Shown: one piece after another, positions 27,563-45,611 of the stretch
Position numbering within the stretch: the first letter of the stretch is position 1
How the letters are laid out: every line of letters starts with the position of its first letter
From: Tragulus kanchil
Lineage: Eukaryota; Chordata; Mammalia; Artiodactyla; Tragulidae
Assembly (NCBI GenBank): GCA_022376925.1
Contig: JAIOJX010000032.1
Span: forward strand, 103,284,794 to 103,348,793
Length of the DNA: 64,000 nt
Direction: 5' to 3'
Notes under the pieces: generated by a model
Database searches by the model: none
Told to the model about the DNA's origin: nothing
Seen by the model: the letters and a program-made list of their open reading frames with translations, nothing else
Made by a program: the position numbers and the translations under genes

Positions 27563-28317
27563 CTAGGGGTGAGGAATGAAGGAAGAGAGATAGAGAGGTC
27601 TGGCAGTGGTCAGCCTGGGCCCAGGGGCAGGTGACGCCTCCAGGCAGATGACCTCACCTACCTGGAAGCCCTGGGCCTGGAGCCAAGGATATCGGGAGGC
27701 ACCCAGGTACCCCCCAAGTCACCTAGAGCCCATCCTCTGGGGGCAGAGGGGCCCTGCGGTGCCCTCCTAACCCCTGCCATCCTCTCTGTCCCCACCCATC
27801 AGCTTGACACCTCTTTCCAGGTTCTTGGGGGGCCCTCCCAGTCTGGCAGGGTCCAGAGGGGTGTTCCAGAACCCAGCCTAGGGATGGAAGCCACACAGAC
27901 TTCTCTCAAGTCCCGACTCAACCTTACTGGGAGCCCGGGAAAATTCCTACCAATCTCTGGGCCTCAGTTTTCTTTCATGAAATGCAAAGATAATCCCTGC
28001 CTCAAGGAGGCTGAATGGTACCTGGCCGAGGGCAGGTATTTGGGAAATGTTGGTACCCTTTCTTGCTCCTCTGGATACTCCCTCACCTTACCAATTCCTT
28101 AGCAATTCTCTCCCTGGGCAGGGCCGGCGTGGGGGGCAGACCCTTCTGGGGAGTCGACTCAAGTCCAGAGGCTACTCAGACTCTAGCTGCTGAGCCCCCA
28201 GAGAGGTGCCCACCACACCCTGAATGGAACGGGTGTGTGTCCCTCTTGTCCACACTCAGCCCTGCTCCAGTTTCCCCTCTTTCTCTCTGCAGGGGAGGGA
28301 GGGGCAGACATCAACGC

Positions 28318-29377
<1,060 letters not shown>

Positions 29378-29650
29378 GTCCTCAGTCGTGTCTGACTCTT
29401 TGTGACTCATGGGCAAGCTGTGGAATTCTCTAGGCAAGAATACTGGAGTGGGTAGCCTTTCCCTTCTCCAGGAGATTTTCCCAACCCAGGGATCAAACCT
29501 AGGTATCCCGCATTGCAGATGGGTTCCTTACTGTCTGAGCCACCAGGGAAGCCCAAGAACCCTAGAACGGGCAGCCTATCCCTTCTCTAGAGGATCTTCT
29601 CGACCCCGGATCGAACTAGGGTCTCCTGCTTTGCAGGTGGAATCTTTATG
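29378..29650 (-). mobile_element. Bov-A2-like dimeric element
   Basis: Two related halves ('gcaagaatactggagtgggtagcc' to 'gagccaccagggaagccc', then a shorter repeat ending 'ttgcaggtggaatcttta') are preceded by an A-run. This fits a ruminant Bov-A2 dimer; the orientation is tentative. Confidence 0.8.
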
Positions 29651-29805
29651 AACCTGTCCTTTCTGCTTAGTTTTGCTGTGAACCTAAAACTGAAAATGCC
29701 TATTTTTTTTTTTTTGTTTGGATAACACAAAATCTTATGCTGTGGCCTGGGCATTGGCTCTAGAGCCCAAGGAGGGTCTGAGACCTCTGCTATGCTGGGC
29801 GGGCG

Positions 29806-29932
29806 GAGGAGAAGGAAATGGTAACCCACTCCAGTATTCTTGTCTGGAGAATCCTGTGGACAGAGGAACCTGTAGGGTTACAGTCCAAGGGGTTGCAAAG
29901 AGTTCGTCGCGACTGAGTGACTGAGCACAAGC
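29806..29932 (+). mobile_element. Bov-A/BovB 3'-end fragment
   Basis: The segment 'aatggtaacccactccag' to 'gcgactgagtgactgagcac' is a classic Bov-A/BovB end. Confidence 0.85.
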
Positions 29933-30285
29933 GCACTGGGCGGGACACCTGGCCAGTGAACTATAGGAAGCCTGGGAGGCCCAGGGAGGAGCCAGGAGAC
30001 TCGTTCAGTGATATTCACCAGCTGGTCCAAAAGTATTTCAACATTTTTCCACCAGCCCTCACTTTCTAGCGTTCCTTGTGTCCCGATCACAGTGCCCACA
30101 TCTTGTTAACACTCTATTAGCTTTCACTTGTGATTGTGTTTTATCTTTTCCCTTTTTTTTTGCATTAGAAGGTAAGCACCACAGGGGCAGGCTCCTCTGC
30201 ATCTTGACAATTACCTGGTCCAAGGGACACACAAGTGAATGCAGAGTGGAGACAAAAGTTAACAAAAGTTAGATACAGTGAAAGT

Positions 30286-30480
30286 TATAGTTGTTCAGTC
30301 ATGTCCAACTCTTTGTAACCCCACGGACCGTAGCCCACCAGGGTCCTCTGTCCATGGGATTCTCCAGGCAAGAATGCTGGAGCGGTATAGCCCTTCCCTA
30401 CTCCAGGGTATCTTTCCGACCCAGGGATAGAAGTCAGGTCTCCTGCACTGCAGATAGATTTTCCCAATTGCTGTGAAAGG
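30286..30480 (-). mobile_element. Bov-A/BovB-type element
   Basis: 'agttgttcagtcatgtccaac' through 'accagggtcctctgtccatg' and 'ctcctgcactgcagatagatt' match the opposite orientation of Bov-A/BovB ends. It is intronic. Confidence 0.85.
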
Positions 30481-30740
30481 AAAGCCTAAGCTGCTAGGGA
30501 TCACACAACAGGATCTCGATGGGTGTGGGGAATGAGTACACCAAACTAAAATTCTACTTCAGTTTCCCCTCCTGGCCCTCCAGTTCTCTGCCACTCACCC
30601 AGACAGCTTAGCTGGGGGTGTGGTGCCTGGAAGTTTTTCCAAGACAGCAGGACCCCAGGCCTACACCATCCAGGTCCCAGAAGGCCTGGCGGCCCGGCTC
30701 CCAGCCAGGCCTGGCCCTGCGGCCCCTTGCAGCTCCTCTA

Positions 30741-31562
<822 letters not shown>

Positions 31563-31578
31563 TTAGAACTTCAGTCCC

Positions 31579-31880
31579 AAGTTCAGATTCTTGGGACTTC
31601 CCTGGTGGTCCAGTGGATAAGAATCCGCTTGCCAAGACAGGGGTCACGGGTTCGATCCCTGGTCCTTGAAGATTCCACAGGCTGCGAGCCAGCAAGCCCT
31701 GTGCACCGCCGCTGCTGAGCCCTCAGGCTCCAGCCACTGAAGCCTGTGAGCCTCGAGCTGCGCTCTGCAGCAAGAGAAGCCACGCAAAGACGCCCATTCA
31801 CCACTAGAAAAAGCCAGTGAACGGCCAAGACTCAGCTCTGCCAAAAATAATAATAAATAAATCAGCAAGCTCAGATTCTT
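31579..31880 (+). mobile_element. CHR-type SINE with target-site duplications
   Basis: The body is 31593-31866 with an AATAATAATAAATAAAT tail. The target-site duplication AAG(T/C)TCAGATTCTT lies at 31579-31592 and 31867-31880. It is in the large CIMAP2 intron. Confidence 0.92.
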
Positions 31881-32194
31881 CCCGCTGGTCAGTCCAACTT
31901 ATTCCTCAAATCTCCCCTCCTACGTCCGACACGTCAGCCACAGTGAGGTCCTTGTTGGTCCCCAAGCCTACGCCTTCTGGCAAACTCCTTGCCTTTGCTT
32001 GCTTGTGCTGGTTACTGCCACCCTTCCCGCCTTCCTGACTGTGGACAATTCCAATCCTGCAAAGTCAGCTCGAATGTCACCTCTCCGGCAGCTGCTTGCT
32101 TTGGTGGTCTCCGAGATCCCAGCCCATTACAGACTCCTCTGTGTCATAGCCCCGCATGTCCATGAATGGATTTCTCACTGTGCTATGAACAGTG

Positions 32195-32405
32195 CCGTGA
32201 TCTGGAGGGATTGGGAGTACCAGGTTCGAATCCTGACTCTGCTGCTTCCTAGTTGAATGACCTTGAGCATGGCATTTAATCCTTCTCAGCCTCACGGTCC
32301 ATATTTTAAGTACAGGGACAGTTGTATTTCCTTCCAGGGTAATGAGAATGAAATGAAATAATGCCTGTAGAGCTTTCTGCACATGCTCAGCCCATAGCAT
32401 GTGCC
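32195..32405 (+). repeat. MIR-like remnant
   Basis: 'ccaggttcgaatcctgactctgc' is followed by 'aatgaccttgagcatggcattta' and 'ccttctcagcctcacgg', the MIR core order. Confidence 0.8.
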
Positions 32406-32410
32406 AACAC

Positions 32411-34555
32411 CTGGGAGCCAGAGTGGGGTGGCTGTCTTGGTGGGGATGAAAGGAGGTGGAGAAAGAGGTAAGAGAGGTTGAGAACCGTGGCTGGAATGAC
32501 CATCTGGGCGGCAACGCCCTGGCTCCAATGCCAGGGTCATAAGCCTGGCCTTCCTAGGTCGAATGAGGAGAGCCGCCCTGCAGTGTGGGTGGGTGGGTGG
32601 CCATCTTTAGGCCAAGACCTGGCAGGATGTTTGCTGCTGCGTTGCATCTTTCCGCCACACGGTGTCGCTGCCACTCCGCAGATGGCTCGGCTCTGCCTCC
32701 CGTTCCTGGGACCTCCTGGGAAGCAGTGGGAAGCAGGCCCCGCGGAGGGGACAGGAAGCTTTGCTAGGAGAGTCAGGCCACTGCAGGCATCAGATTTGTC
32801 CACCTTCAGAACAAAGCCGCAGGCTGCCTCCTTTCGGGGCCTGGGGTTCCAGGTGTGTTCAGGAGCAAAGCTCCACAGTAGGAAGGTGGGTCCTGGCCGC
32901 AAGTGTCAGGTGCTTCACAAGCCTTGCCATCTTGGTGCTGGAGGCAACCTGACAAGATCAAGTTAGTGCCACCGAATCAACGCAGGGGGCAACCGAGTCT
33001 CAGAGAGGCAAACCTGGGGTCCGAGGTCCCCCTCCGGAAAGGGGCAACGCAAGGGCTTTAACGTCTCAATCCATGTGTGACCTTTCTGCACTTCTACTGT
33101 CTCCGAGGCACCGGGCAGGCGGCAGAGCAGTGAGCGCCACGTCCACGGGGAGACCTTAGACGTGAGGGTCATAACGAAGGAGCGAGAGCAGCTGCTCCCG
33201 GAACTCGGAGGCCAAGAGGAGCCCAGGGCTGGCGCCCTGTCAGCAAAGCATCGTCTCTCCCTGCGACCCTTCAAGCTCAGAGGGGCTGTAACACGCCCGG
33301 GCTGATGCACACACTCCTGGTTTTAGCTAGAATGTTGTTTCAGGGCTTTGGGGAACCAAGCAGGAGTGATTCATGCCAGGAGAAGAGGCGTATGGGGATG
33401 GAGAAATTGTCACTTCTAATTTTGTTTTTAAGCTGGACCTTGAAGAAGGAGAAGGGTCCTAGGAGATGAAAGGAGGACAGGTCCCCAGGCACACCTGGGA
33501 GCCAGAGTGGGGTGGCTGTCTTGGTGGGGATGAAAGGAGGTGGAGAAAGAGGTAAGAGAGGTTGAGAACCGTGGCTGGAATGACCATCTGGGCGGCAACG
33601 CCCTGGCTCCAATGCCAGGGTCATAAGCCTGGCCTTCCTAGGTCGAATGAGGAGAGCCGCCCTGCAGTGTGGGTGGGTGGGTGGCCATCTTTAGGCCAAG
33701 ACCTGGCAGGATGTTTGCTGCTGCGTTGCATCTTTCCGCCACACGGTGTCGCTGCCACTCCGCAGATGGCTCGGCTCTGCCTCCCGTTCCTGGGACCTCC
33801 TGGGAAGCAGTGGGGAAGCAGGCCCCGCGGAGGGGACAGGAAGCTTTGCTAGGAGAGTCAGGCCACTGCAGGCATCAGATTTGTCCACCTTCAGAACAAA
33901 GCCGCAGGCTGCCTCCTTTCGGGGCCTGGGGTTCCAGGTGTGTTCAGGAGCAAAGCTCCACAGTAGGAAGGTGGGTCCTGGCCGCAAGTGTCAGGTGCTT
34001 CACAAGCCTTGCCATCTTGGTGCTGGAGGCAACCTGACAAGATCAAGTTAGTGCCACCGAATCAACGCAGGGGGCAACCGAGTCTCAGAGAGGCAAACCT
34101 GGGGTCCGAGGTCCCCCTCCGGAAAGGGGCAACGCAAGGGCTTTAACGTCTCAATCCATGTGTGACCTTTCTGCACTTCTACTGTCTCCGAGGCACCGGG
34201 CAGGCGGCAGAGCAGTGAGCGCCACGTCCACGGGGAGACCTTAGACGTGAGGGTCATAACGAAGGAGCGAGAGCAGCTGCTCCCGGAACTCGGAGGCCAA
34301 GAGGAGCCCAGGGCTGGCGCCCTGTCAGCAAAGCATCGTCTCTCCCTGCGACCCTTCAAGCTCAGAGGGGCTGTAACACGCCCGGGCTGATGCACACACT
34401 CCTGGTTTTAGCTAGAATGTTGTTTCAGGGCTTTGGGGAACCAAGCAGGAGTGATTCATGCCAGGAGAAGAGGCGTATGGGGATGGAGAAATTGTCACTT
34501 CTAATTTTGTTTTTAAGCTGGACCTTGAAGAAGGAGAAGGGTCCTAGGAGATGAA
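32411..34555. repeat. Direct duplication D10, offset 1084-1085
   Basis: 32411-33480 recurs from about 33495 to 34555 with single-base differences in a G-run. It lies within the large CIMAP2 intron. Small indels sit beside the joint near 33475-33495. Confidence 0.95.
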
Positions 34556-36372
34556 AGGGGAGGGACAGGTCCCCCAGGCAGAGTGGGCCAGAAGAGTGCC
34601 TTTGAGACGGTTGGGAGAGGTATGCTGGAAGAGAGGGGGGTGGCCCTCATGAGGCCGAGTGGGGTGTCCAGACTTGATTCTGGGGCATGAGAGTGCTTAG
34701 AAAGTTGACTGGAACAATGGTGGGTGACCAGGAAATCAGTCATGGGGGCTCCTCTTGGTGGAGGAGGAGCGTGGCCTGAGTGGAGACCAAGGGGCTCAAA
34801 GGAGGAGAGCAGGAGGCAGAAGCCCAGACCCCCTGTGTCTGTAGCAGGTTGGGGAACAAGGTGCCCGAGAGTTTTGGGCTCTGGTCGATGGGCGGTGCCA
34901 CTCCCAGGGAAGAGCCAGCCTGGGAAGATGCTGACATGGGGGGAGGTAGTCATGCTGAGTTTGAGGGACCTGGAGGACCCCGGGTGGGGGCCTGGAGCCA
35001 TGGAACCTGACGTGGTAGGCTCCAAAGAGAGTGGCGGGGAACTTCCCTGGCAGTACAGGGGCTAAGAATCTGCCTGCCAGTGCAGGAGTGGTGGGCTCAG
35101 TCCCTGATCCAGGAAGATCCCACAGGCCTTGGAGCAGCTGAGCCCATGCGCCGCACCTACTCAGCCAGCGCTCTAGAGCCCGTGAAGCGCAGCTAGTGGA
35201 GTCTGAGCACCTAACCTGTGCTCTGCGGCAAAGGAGAAACTCATGCACCTCCCTGAGAAGAAGTCCCAGCACACGGCAACTAGAGAAAGCTTGTGAGCGC
35301 CACGTCCACGGGGAGACCTTAGACGTGAGGGTCATAACGAAGGAGCGAGAGCAGCTGCTCCCGGAACTCGGAGGCCAAGAGGAGCCCAGGGCTGGCGCCC
35401 TGTCAGCAAAGCATCGTCTCTCCCTGCGACCCTTCAAGCTCAGAGGGGCTGTAACACGCCCGGGCTGATGCACACACTCCTGGTTTTAGCTAGAATGTTG
35501 TTTCAGGGCTTTGGGGAACCAAGCAGGAGTGATTCATGCCAGGAGAAGAGGCGTATGGGGATGGAGAAATTGTCACTTCTAATTTTGTTTTTAAGCTGGA
35601 CCTTGAAGAAGGAGAAGGGTCCTAGGAGATGAAAGGGGAGGGACAGGTCCCCCAGGCAGAGTGGGCCAGAAGAGTGCCTTTGAGACGGTTGGGAGAGGTA
35701 TGCTGGAAGAGAGGGGGGTGGCCCTCATGAGGCCGAGTGGGGTGTCCAGACTTGATTCTGGGGCATGAGAGTGCTTAGAAAGTTGACTGGAACAATGGTG
35801 GGTGACCAGGAAATCAGTCATGGGGGCTCCTCTTGGTGGAGGAGGAGCGTGGCCTGAGTGGAGACCAAGGGGCTCAAAGGAGGAGAGCAGGAGGCAGAAG
35901 CCCAGACCCCCTGTGTCTGTAGCAGGTTGGGGAACAAGGTGCCCGAGAGTTTTGGGCTCTGGTCGATGGGCGGTGCCACTCCCAGGGAAGAGCCAGCCTG
36001 GGAAGATGCTGACATGGGGGGAGGTAGTCATGCTGAGTTTGAGGGACCTGGAGGACCCCGGGTGGGGGCCTGGAGCCATGGAACCTGACGTGGTAGGCTC
36101 CAAAGAGAGTGGCGGGGAACTTCCCTGGCAGTACAGGGGCTAAGAATCTGCCTGCCAGTGCAGGAGTGGTGGGCTCAGTCCCTGATCCAGGAAGATCCCA
36201 CAGGCCTTGGAGCAGCTGAGCCCATGCGCCGCACCTACTCAGCCAGCGCTCTAGAGCCCGTGAAGCGCAGCTAGTGGAGTCTGAGCACCTAAGCCTGTGC
36301 TCTGCGGCAAAGGAGAAACTCATGCACCTCCCTGAGAAGAAGTCCCAGCACACGGCAACTAGAGAAAGCTTG
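34217..36372. repeat. Direct duplication D11, offset 1078
   Basis: 34217-35294 recurs at 35295-36372. Its first part also overlaps D10, so the 33132-33450 segment is present three times. The joint truncates a SINE at 35294; the full SINE is seen in the second copy. Confidence 0.95.
35040..35294 (+). mobile_element. SINE, 3'-truncated at a duplication joint
   Basis: 'ggaacttccctggcagtacagg' to 'agagaaagcttgtg' is a SINE cut at 35294 by the D11 joint. The complete version is at 36118-36410. Confidence 0.88.
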
Positions 36373-36410
36373 TGGGCAGCCATGAAGACCCTGTGCAACC
36401 AAAAGAAAAA
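36118..36410 (+). mobile_element. SINE, complete copy
   Basis: This is the same SINE as at 35040-35294, continuing past the truncation point into 'ggcagccatgaagacc' and an A-rich tail. Confidence 0.88.
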
Positions 36411-37235
36411 GTATGACACTGTCTCAAGGAAAAAAAACATACAGGGTGCAGGGTGGTGGGGAGGGTGGAGTCTGGGGAAAAGGAGCTGTGGAGAGAGGCT
36501 GGTGGAGGAACTCTGAGGCTGGGCAGCCCGATGTCCCCACGGCCACGGGAAGGCAGAGCGTGCTAGGAGGGGGACAGAGGCAGATCCCAGGCCGGCGGAG
36601 AAGGCATTGGCTTTGCAGGGTGTGGTTCAACAGCCCCACCCTCTCTGGGGAAGGATGCACAGGCCAGCAAGCAGGCGTCCACAGCTCTGGCCTTGGCACC
36701 GGGGCGGCCCCCAGAGGGAAGCCAGCAGCCCGGTCAGGTGGCATCTATGGGCCTTACCCAGCAGCAGTGGTAGGACAAGTGCAGGGACCAGGGGCCAGAG
36801 GAGGCCATCAGGTCCCCTGCCCAGGTCTCACAGCAAGACGATCGCTGAACACGCAGGCCTTGGCTGGGAGCTCCCCCGGGGCTGACTTCTGCCCACAAGC
36901 ACAGTGCTGCCTCCTTGAACTCACCGTCCCGCCCTGAGCCCGGGCGAGCACCTCAGAGCAATTCCACGGGGCCGAGTGAGATACCGCGGCAGTATATATG
37001 GGGACCAGAGGGGAGAAGAGTCCCCGGGAAGGGAGGCACAGGCCCTGGGACCTTCACCTGTTCAGTCTACTTCCCAGCTGCCCCTGTGAAGGACCAGGGC
37101 CCAGGAGGAAACAGACAGCATCTGATTCTTTCCCCCCAATCCTCTGCCTTCAGCGGGGCTGGGCTCTGACACAGACCTTGTCCTCCACAGATTGTCTAGG
37201 GACAACCCAAATGAGGTCAAGTGCGGTGGTTATGT
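36411..37235. other. CIMAP2 large intron, GC-rich, no gene recognised
   Basis: GC-rich intronic sequence. Open frames exist on both strands but show no family features. Confidence 0.45.
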
Positions 37236-37239
37236 GGGG

Positions 37240-37445
37240 ACACCTTGGATTCAGTTCTGCCTCTGCCACTTAGTAGCTGTGTGACCTTGGGCAGTAGCTT
37301 AACCTCTCTGTGCTCTTTTCTGTCTGCAAAGTGGAGCTGATAGCACCTGCTTCCTGGGGTGGTGAGGATTAATTAATTAGTACATTCACGTGCTAGGCCG
37401 TGCCTGGCACGTGGCGAGCGCTGCTGTAAGTGTCATCTATTATCA
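37240..37445 (+). repeat. MIR element
   Basis: A clear MIR: 'ctctgccacttagtagctgtgtgaccttgggc', 'aacctctctgtgctc', 'gaggattaattaatt' and 'ccgtgcctggcacgtgg' in order. Confidence 0.9.
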
Positions 37446-39740
37446 CTTTAGATTTGAATGGGATGACTCGTTTTTCAGTGAATGCCAGAGCGTCAGGCAG
37501 CCTCTCTCCCTACAGGGCGGTCGCAGCTTCTGCACTGAGGATTCGTGTGCACGTGCCCTGCACGGGGCAGGGAGCAACCGCAAGGCTCCGTAGGTCTCAC
37601 GGTGGGGCAGTGGGGCAGAAAGGCCCTGGCCTTGGAGTTGGACGCTCCTCCTGCTTGCCTGCTGGGCCTGCTGGGCCCACTGGGCAGGATGTTTACCTTC
37701 TCTGAGCCTCCAGGGCCTCGTCTGGAGCAGTTATGAAAAATCAGAGTGTCCTGGAGCACTGGCACTCAGTGGGCAGGCGTGTCTTTAGTCCCCAAAGACT
37801 CCCCACGTGCCTACTATGTGCCAGGCGTTGCTAGGGCCTGGGAATTCTGCACGAGTCAACCAGGCAGCTGTCCACTCTCAGGGGCTGCTGTGTACTAGGA
37901 GAGAGACACTGACCACAGCCAGAGATGGAGCGCCTGGAAAAAGGAGGTGGCGTCTCCTGGGGTCAGGTCAGACCTGGGAGCTGAGAGCTGAGGGGGCCGG
38001 AGGGGGTCCTTAGGTGAAGGGGCCGCTGTGGGGGAAATGGCATTTCTGGTAGAGGAAAAAATAGAACAGTGTGTTGAAAGTGCATGGCACACCGGAGGAG
38101 GGCGGGGCGCCCAGCACAGCGCGCGTGTGCGCCGGGGAGGAGGGCCGGTGCTGGCGGTGTGGCCAGGACCCGCCTTCACCCTCACGACCTCGTAGAGCCT
38201 GAGCCCCACTCAGGGCCCTCCCCACATGACGCCACCGCAGCCCCGTCACCCCCTCACGTCACCCCACAAGTGTGTCATCAACCCCCAACATCAAAGCCCT
38301 TCTCCACGGTCCTCCCACACACTTGGAACCAAACCAAGGCCCGCAGCTTGCCAGAAGGCCCCGCGTCCAGCCCCTCACCCCTCTGCTCTCGCCTCCTCCA
38401 CCCTAACTCACAGATGCCATGAGTCTCTTCTGCTCACCGACACAGGTTTTGCTCAAATGCCACCTCCTCCCAGAGGTCTTCCTCGCCAAAGGGCCCCTCA
38501 CTCGGCATCTCCCCATTTCATTCTTCCTCACGAATGATCGTGTCGTTTCTCACCAGGGCCACAGCTCCGTGAGGGCACTGCTGGCGAATCTATTATCACT
38601 TTAGTTTGAATGGGATGACTCGTTTTTCAGTGAATGCCAGAGCGTCAGGCAGCCTCTCTCCCTACAGGGCGGTCGCAGCTTCTGCACTGAGGATTCGTGT
38701 GCACGTGCCCTGCACGGGGCAGGGAGCAACCGCAAGGCTCCGTAGGTCTCACGGTGGGGCAGTGGGGCAGAAAGGCCCTGGCCTTGGAGTTGGACGCTCC
38801 TCCTGCTTGCCTGCTGGGCCTGCTGGGCCCACTGGGCAGGATGTTTACCTTCTCTGAGCCTCCAGGGCCTCGTCTGGAGCAGTTATGAAAAATCAGAGTG
38901 TCCTGGAGCACTGGCACTCAGTGGGCAGGCGTGTCTTTAGTCCCCAAAGACTCCCCACGTGCCTACTATGTGCCAGGCGTTGCTAGGGCCTGGGAATTCT
39001 GCACGAGTCAACCAGGCAGCTGTCCACTCTCAGGGGCTGCTGTGTACTAGGAGAGAGACACTGACCACAGCCAGAGATGGAGCGCCTGGAAAAAGGAGGT
39101 GGCGTCTCCTGGGGTCAGGTCAGACCTGGGAGCTGAGAGCTGAGGGGGCCGGAGGGGGTCCTTAGGTGAAGGGGCCGCTGTGGGGGAAATGGCATTTCTG
39201 GTAGAGGAAAAAATAGAACAGTGTGTTGAAAGTGCATGGCACACCGGAGGAGGGCGGGGCGCCCAGCACAGCGCGCGTGTGCGCCGGGGAGGAGGGCCGG
39301 TGCTGGCGGTGTGGCCAGGACCCGCCTTCACCCTCACGACCTCGTAGAGCCTGAGCCCCACTCAGGGCCCTCCCCACATGACGCCACCGCAGCCCCGTCA
39401 CCCCCTCACGTCACCCCACAAGTGTGTCATCAACCCCCAACATCAAAGCCCTTCTCCACGGTCCTCCCACACACTTGGAACCAAACCAAGGCCCGCAGCT
39501 TGCCAGAAGGCCCCGCGTCCAGCCCCTCACCCCTCTGCTCTCGCCTCCTCCACCCTAACTCACAGATGCCATGAGTCTCTTCTGCTCACCGACACAGGTT
39601 TTGCTCAAATGCCACCTCCTCCCAGAGGTCTTCCCTGACTGCCCTATAAAGGGTGCCTCCATCACTCGGCATCTCCCCCATTTCATTCTTCCTCACGGCG
39701 CGAATGATACGTGTCGTTTCTACCACCAGGGCCACAGCTC
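37436..39740. repeat. Direct duplication D12, offset 1152
   Basis: 37436-38587 recurs at 38588-39740. The last 100 bases of copy 1 (38485-38587) have many small deletions relative to copy 2. It lies within the large CIMAP2 intron. Confidence 0.95.
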
Positions 39741-39835
39741 CGTGAGGGCACTGCTGGCTCCCCAGGGCCTAGAACAGCATGCGGCACTAGAGGTCACTCA
39801 ACCATTATTGGCTGGCTGGATGGATCTAGAGATGG
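38405..39835 (+). repeat. L2-like remnants (D12 copies)
   Basis: 'ttttgctcaaatgccacctcctccc' followed by 'gggccacagctccgtgagggc' is L2 3'-end order. The fuller copy runs from about 39557 to 39835 ('ccagggcctagaacag'). The copy at 38405-38590 is shortened next to the D12 joint. Confidence 0.75.
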
Positions 39836-40127
39836 ACGAGTTTGCTGAGCACCTACTCTGTGCTTAGCTTTGTGTTGGGGACTCAAAGATGAACCAGACC
39901 CATCCTTGTCAGCAGGGAGCTCCAGATCTGGCGGGGGAGACACAGGAGCCTAGGAGAGCCAGTGGGCTCAAAGCTGTGGCACCGGAAGCAGAGGGGCTGT
40001 GGGGGCCCAGAGGGGAGCCTGGGGAGAGAGGGTAGGCGGCAGGGTGCTTCCGGCCCCACCAGTCTGCAGGCTCCTCGGGCAGAGAAGCGGAAGGGAGGGC
40101 TCCTCCTCCATGTCTGAGAACACCTAC

Positions 40128-40215
40128 CCCACTGAGTCCTCGGAAGCGAGTCTCCCCGGAGCTGAGCAGCCCCCGAGTGCTGCTCGGTTTGGCCTGCAGC
40201 TCTTCTAAGAAGTCT
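40128..40215 (-). CDS. CIMAP2: CIMAP2 internal exon, most 5' one visible
   Basis: This 88-nt exon starts with one base that completes a split codon, followed by 29 codons beginning DFLEELQAKP and ending FRGLSG. The donor reads GTAGGT just below 40128. The acceptor is TTCAG at 40216-40220. A SINE begins right after those five bases, so the normal polypyrimidine tract and branch-point region are missing. The preceding exon, which should end in a PG motif, was not found anywhere upstream. Confidence 0.85.
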
Positions 40216-40220
40216 CTGAA

Positions 40221-40545
40221 GGGGCTTCCCCTGGTGGTCCAGTGGGTAAGGACACCGCCTTGCAGTGCAAGAGGCGCCGGTTCAAGCCCTGGCCTGGGAA
40301 GATCCCACGTGCTGCGGAGCGGCTGGACTGATATGTCCAATTACCGAGCCGGAGCTCTGGAGCGCATGCGCCCAGAGCCGGAGCTCTGCGACAGCAGAGG
40401 CCACCGCGATGGGAGGCCCACACGGGCCAAAGAACAAAGATGGATGAAAAATGGACAAATGAAAGACCAATAGAAGTGGCCCACCTGCTCCCCTCCCTTC
40501 CCACCCCACCCCCACCAAAATAAATAAATAAATAAATCTTTAAAA
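40221..40545 (+). mobile_element. SINE-A abutting the CIMAP2 exon
   Basis: tRNA-derived SINE from GGGCTTCCCCTGGTGGTCC to an (AAAT)n tail at 40518-40537. No target-site duplication was found: the left flank is the CIMAP2 exon edge and the right flank is unrelated AT-rich sequence. It may be a recombined or misjoined element. Confidence 0.85.
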
Positions 40546-41519
40546 AAAGTTATTAAATTTCACATCTAAAATTACAGGTTACACATACCTCTGGAATATT
40601 CTTTTAATTTGCCTTTGTATTGCTCAAGTTGAATATTTTTTCCCCAGGTTCACAAATTGGGTCTTTCCTCTCCTGAAAATGCTTTTTCAAGAAGATAAAG
40701 CAATGGGGTTTCTCGGGAGCCCAGCCCCAGATGGAATGAAGGCGGGAGGGACTCAGAAGTTCAGACCTGCTACAAAACCAAGTCCTGGAGGACCAGCAGC
40801 TTTGAGGCAGGGAGCACAGCCCAGTCTCCGAGAGAACAGGGGACAGATGCCAGGCCCGGGGGAGCCTGTGCACGAGCATGAAAACCGGGCCGCAGGTGGG
40901 GTGCAGAATGAGTAGGAGCTGATAGCTATCCAGAGGGACATTGACCAGGTTTCCCTACAGCATCTACCCTGACCCTGGGAGAGGGAATATCACTCCTGTC
41001 CCAGATGAGGGAAGAATAAAGTGTGAAATAATCCAGCGACTCATTCAAGGTCACACATTGCTATGGATTACAACCAGCACAGGGAGCTCTGTCTTTCCAC
41101 TGGGGTCCACTGCGGGGCAAAGAGGAGACAGAGAATCGGAAGAGGGGAAGCCTGACAGCGAAAGGAAGAGCAGCAGGAGAGCACAGGCTCCATTCAGAGC
41201 AAGGACAACACTGCCGACCTGCGGAGGAGATGGGACAGCCGCAGGAGTGAGAGTGGCTTCCGTGCCGGCTGGAAGGGCCAGGCCTGACTCACTGAGCTCA
41301 GGCAGGAAGGGCGAGTGCTCAAGGAGCAAGGGCCTGGCTCGAAGTTCAGCAAACTGGATTGTAGGCCTGTCTGGTCACACCCAGTTCTGTGACCTGAGTA
41401 AGCCCTTTTCTCGTGTTGAGCAGAGAGAGTAAGATCACCTTTTGCCAGGCACCGGGCGATACACGCCCCGTGTCTGGCACTGCACCCGTGTATCAGGCAC
41501 ACCTGGTTGTGCAATGCAA
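40546..41519. other. Interval between CIMAP2 and TTC22
   Basis: This should contain the 5' exons of CIMAP2 if the genes are adjacent as in other mammals, but none was recognised. No clear repeat beyond the SINE tail was seen. It is repeated at 51877-52850. Confidence 0.5.
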
Positions 41520-42429
<910 letters not shown>

Positions 42430-42608
42430 TAAGTTCAGCAAACTGGATTGTAGGCCTGTCTGGTCACACCCAGTTCTGTGACCTGAGTAAGCCCTTTTCT
42501 CGTGTTGAGCAGAGGGGTAAGATCACCTTTGCCAGGCACCGGGCGATACACGCCCCGTGTCTGGCACTGCACCCGTGTATCAGGCACACCTGGTTGTGCA
42601 ATGCAAGC

Positions 42609-45611
<3,003 letters not shown>

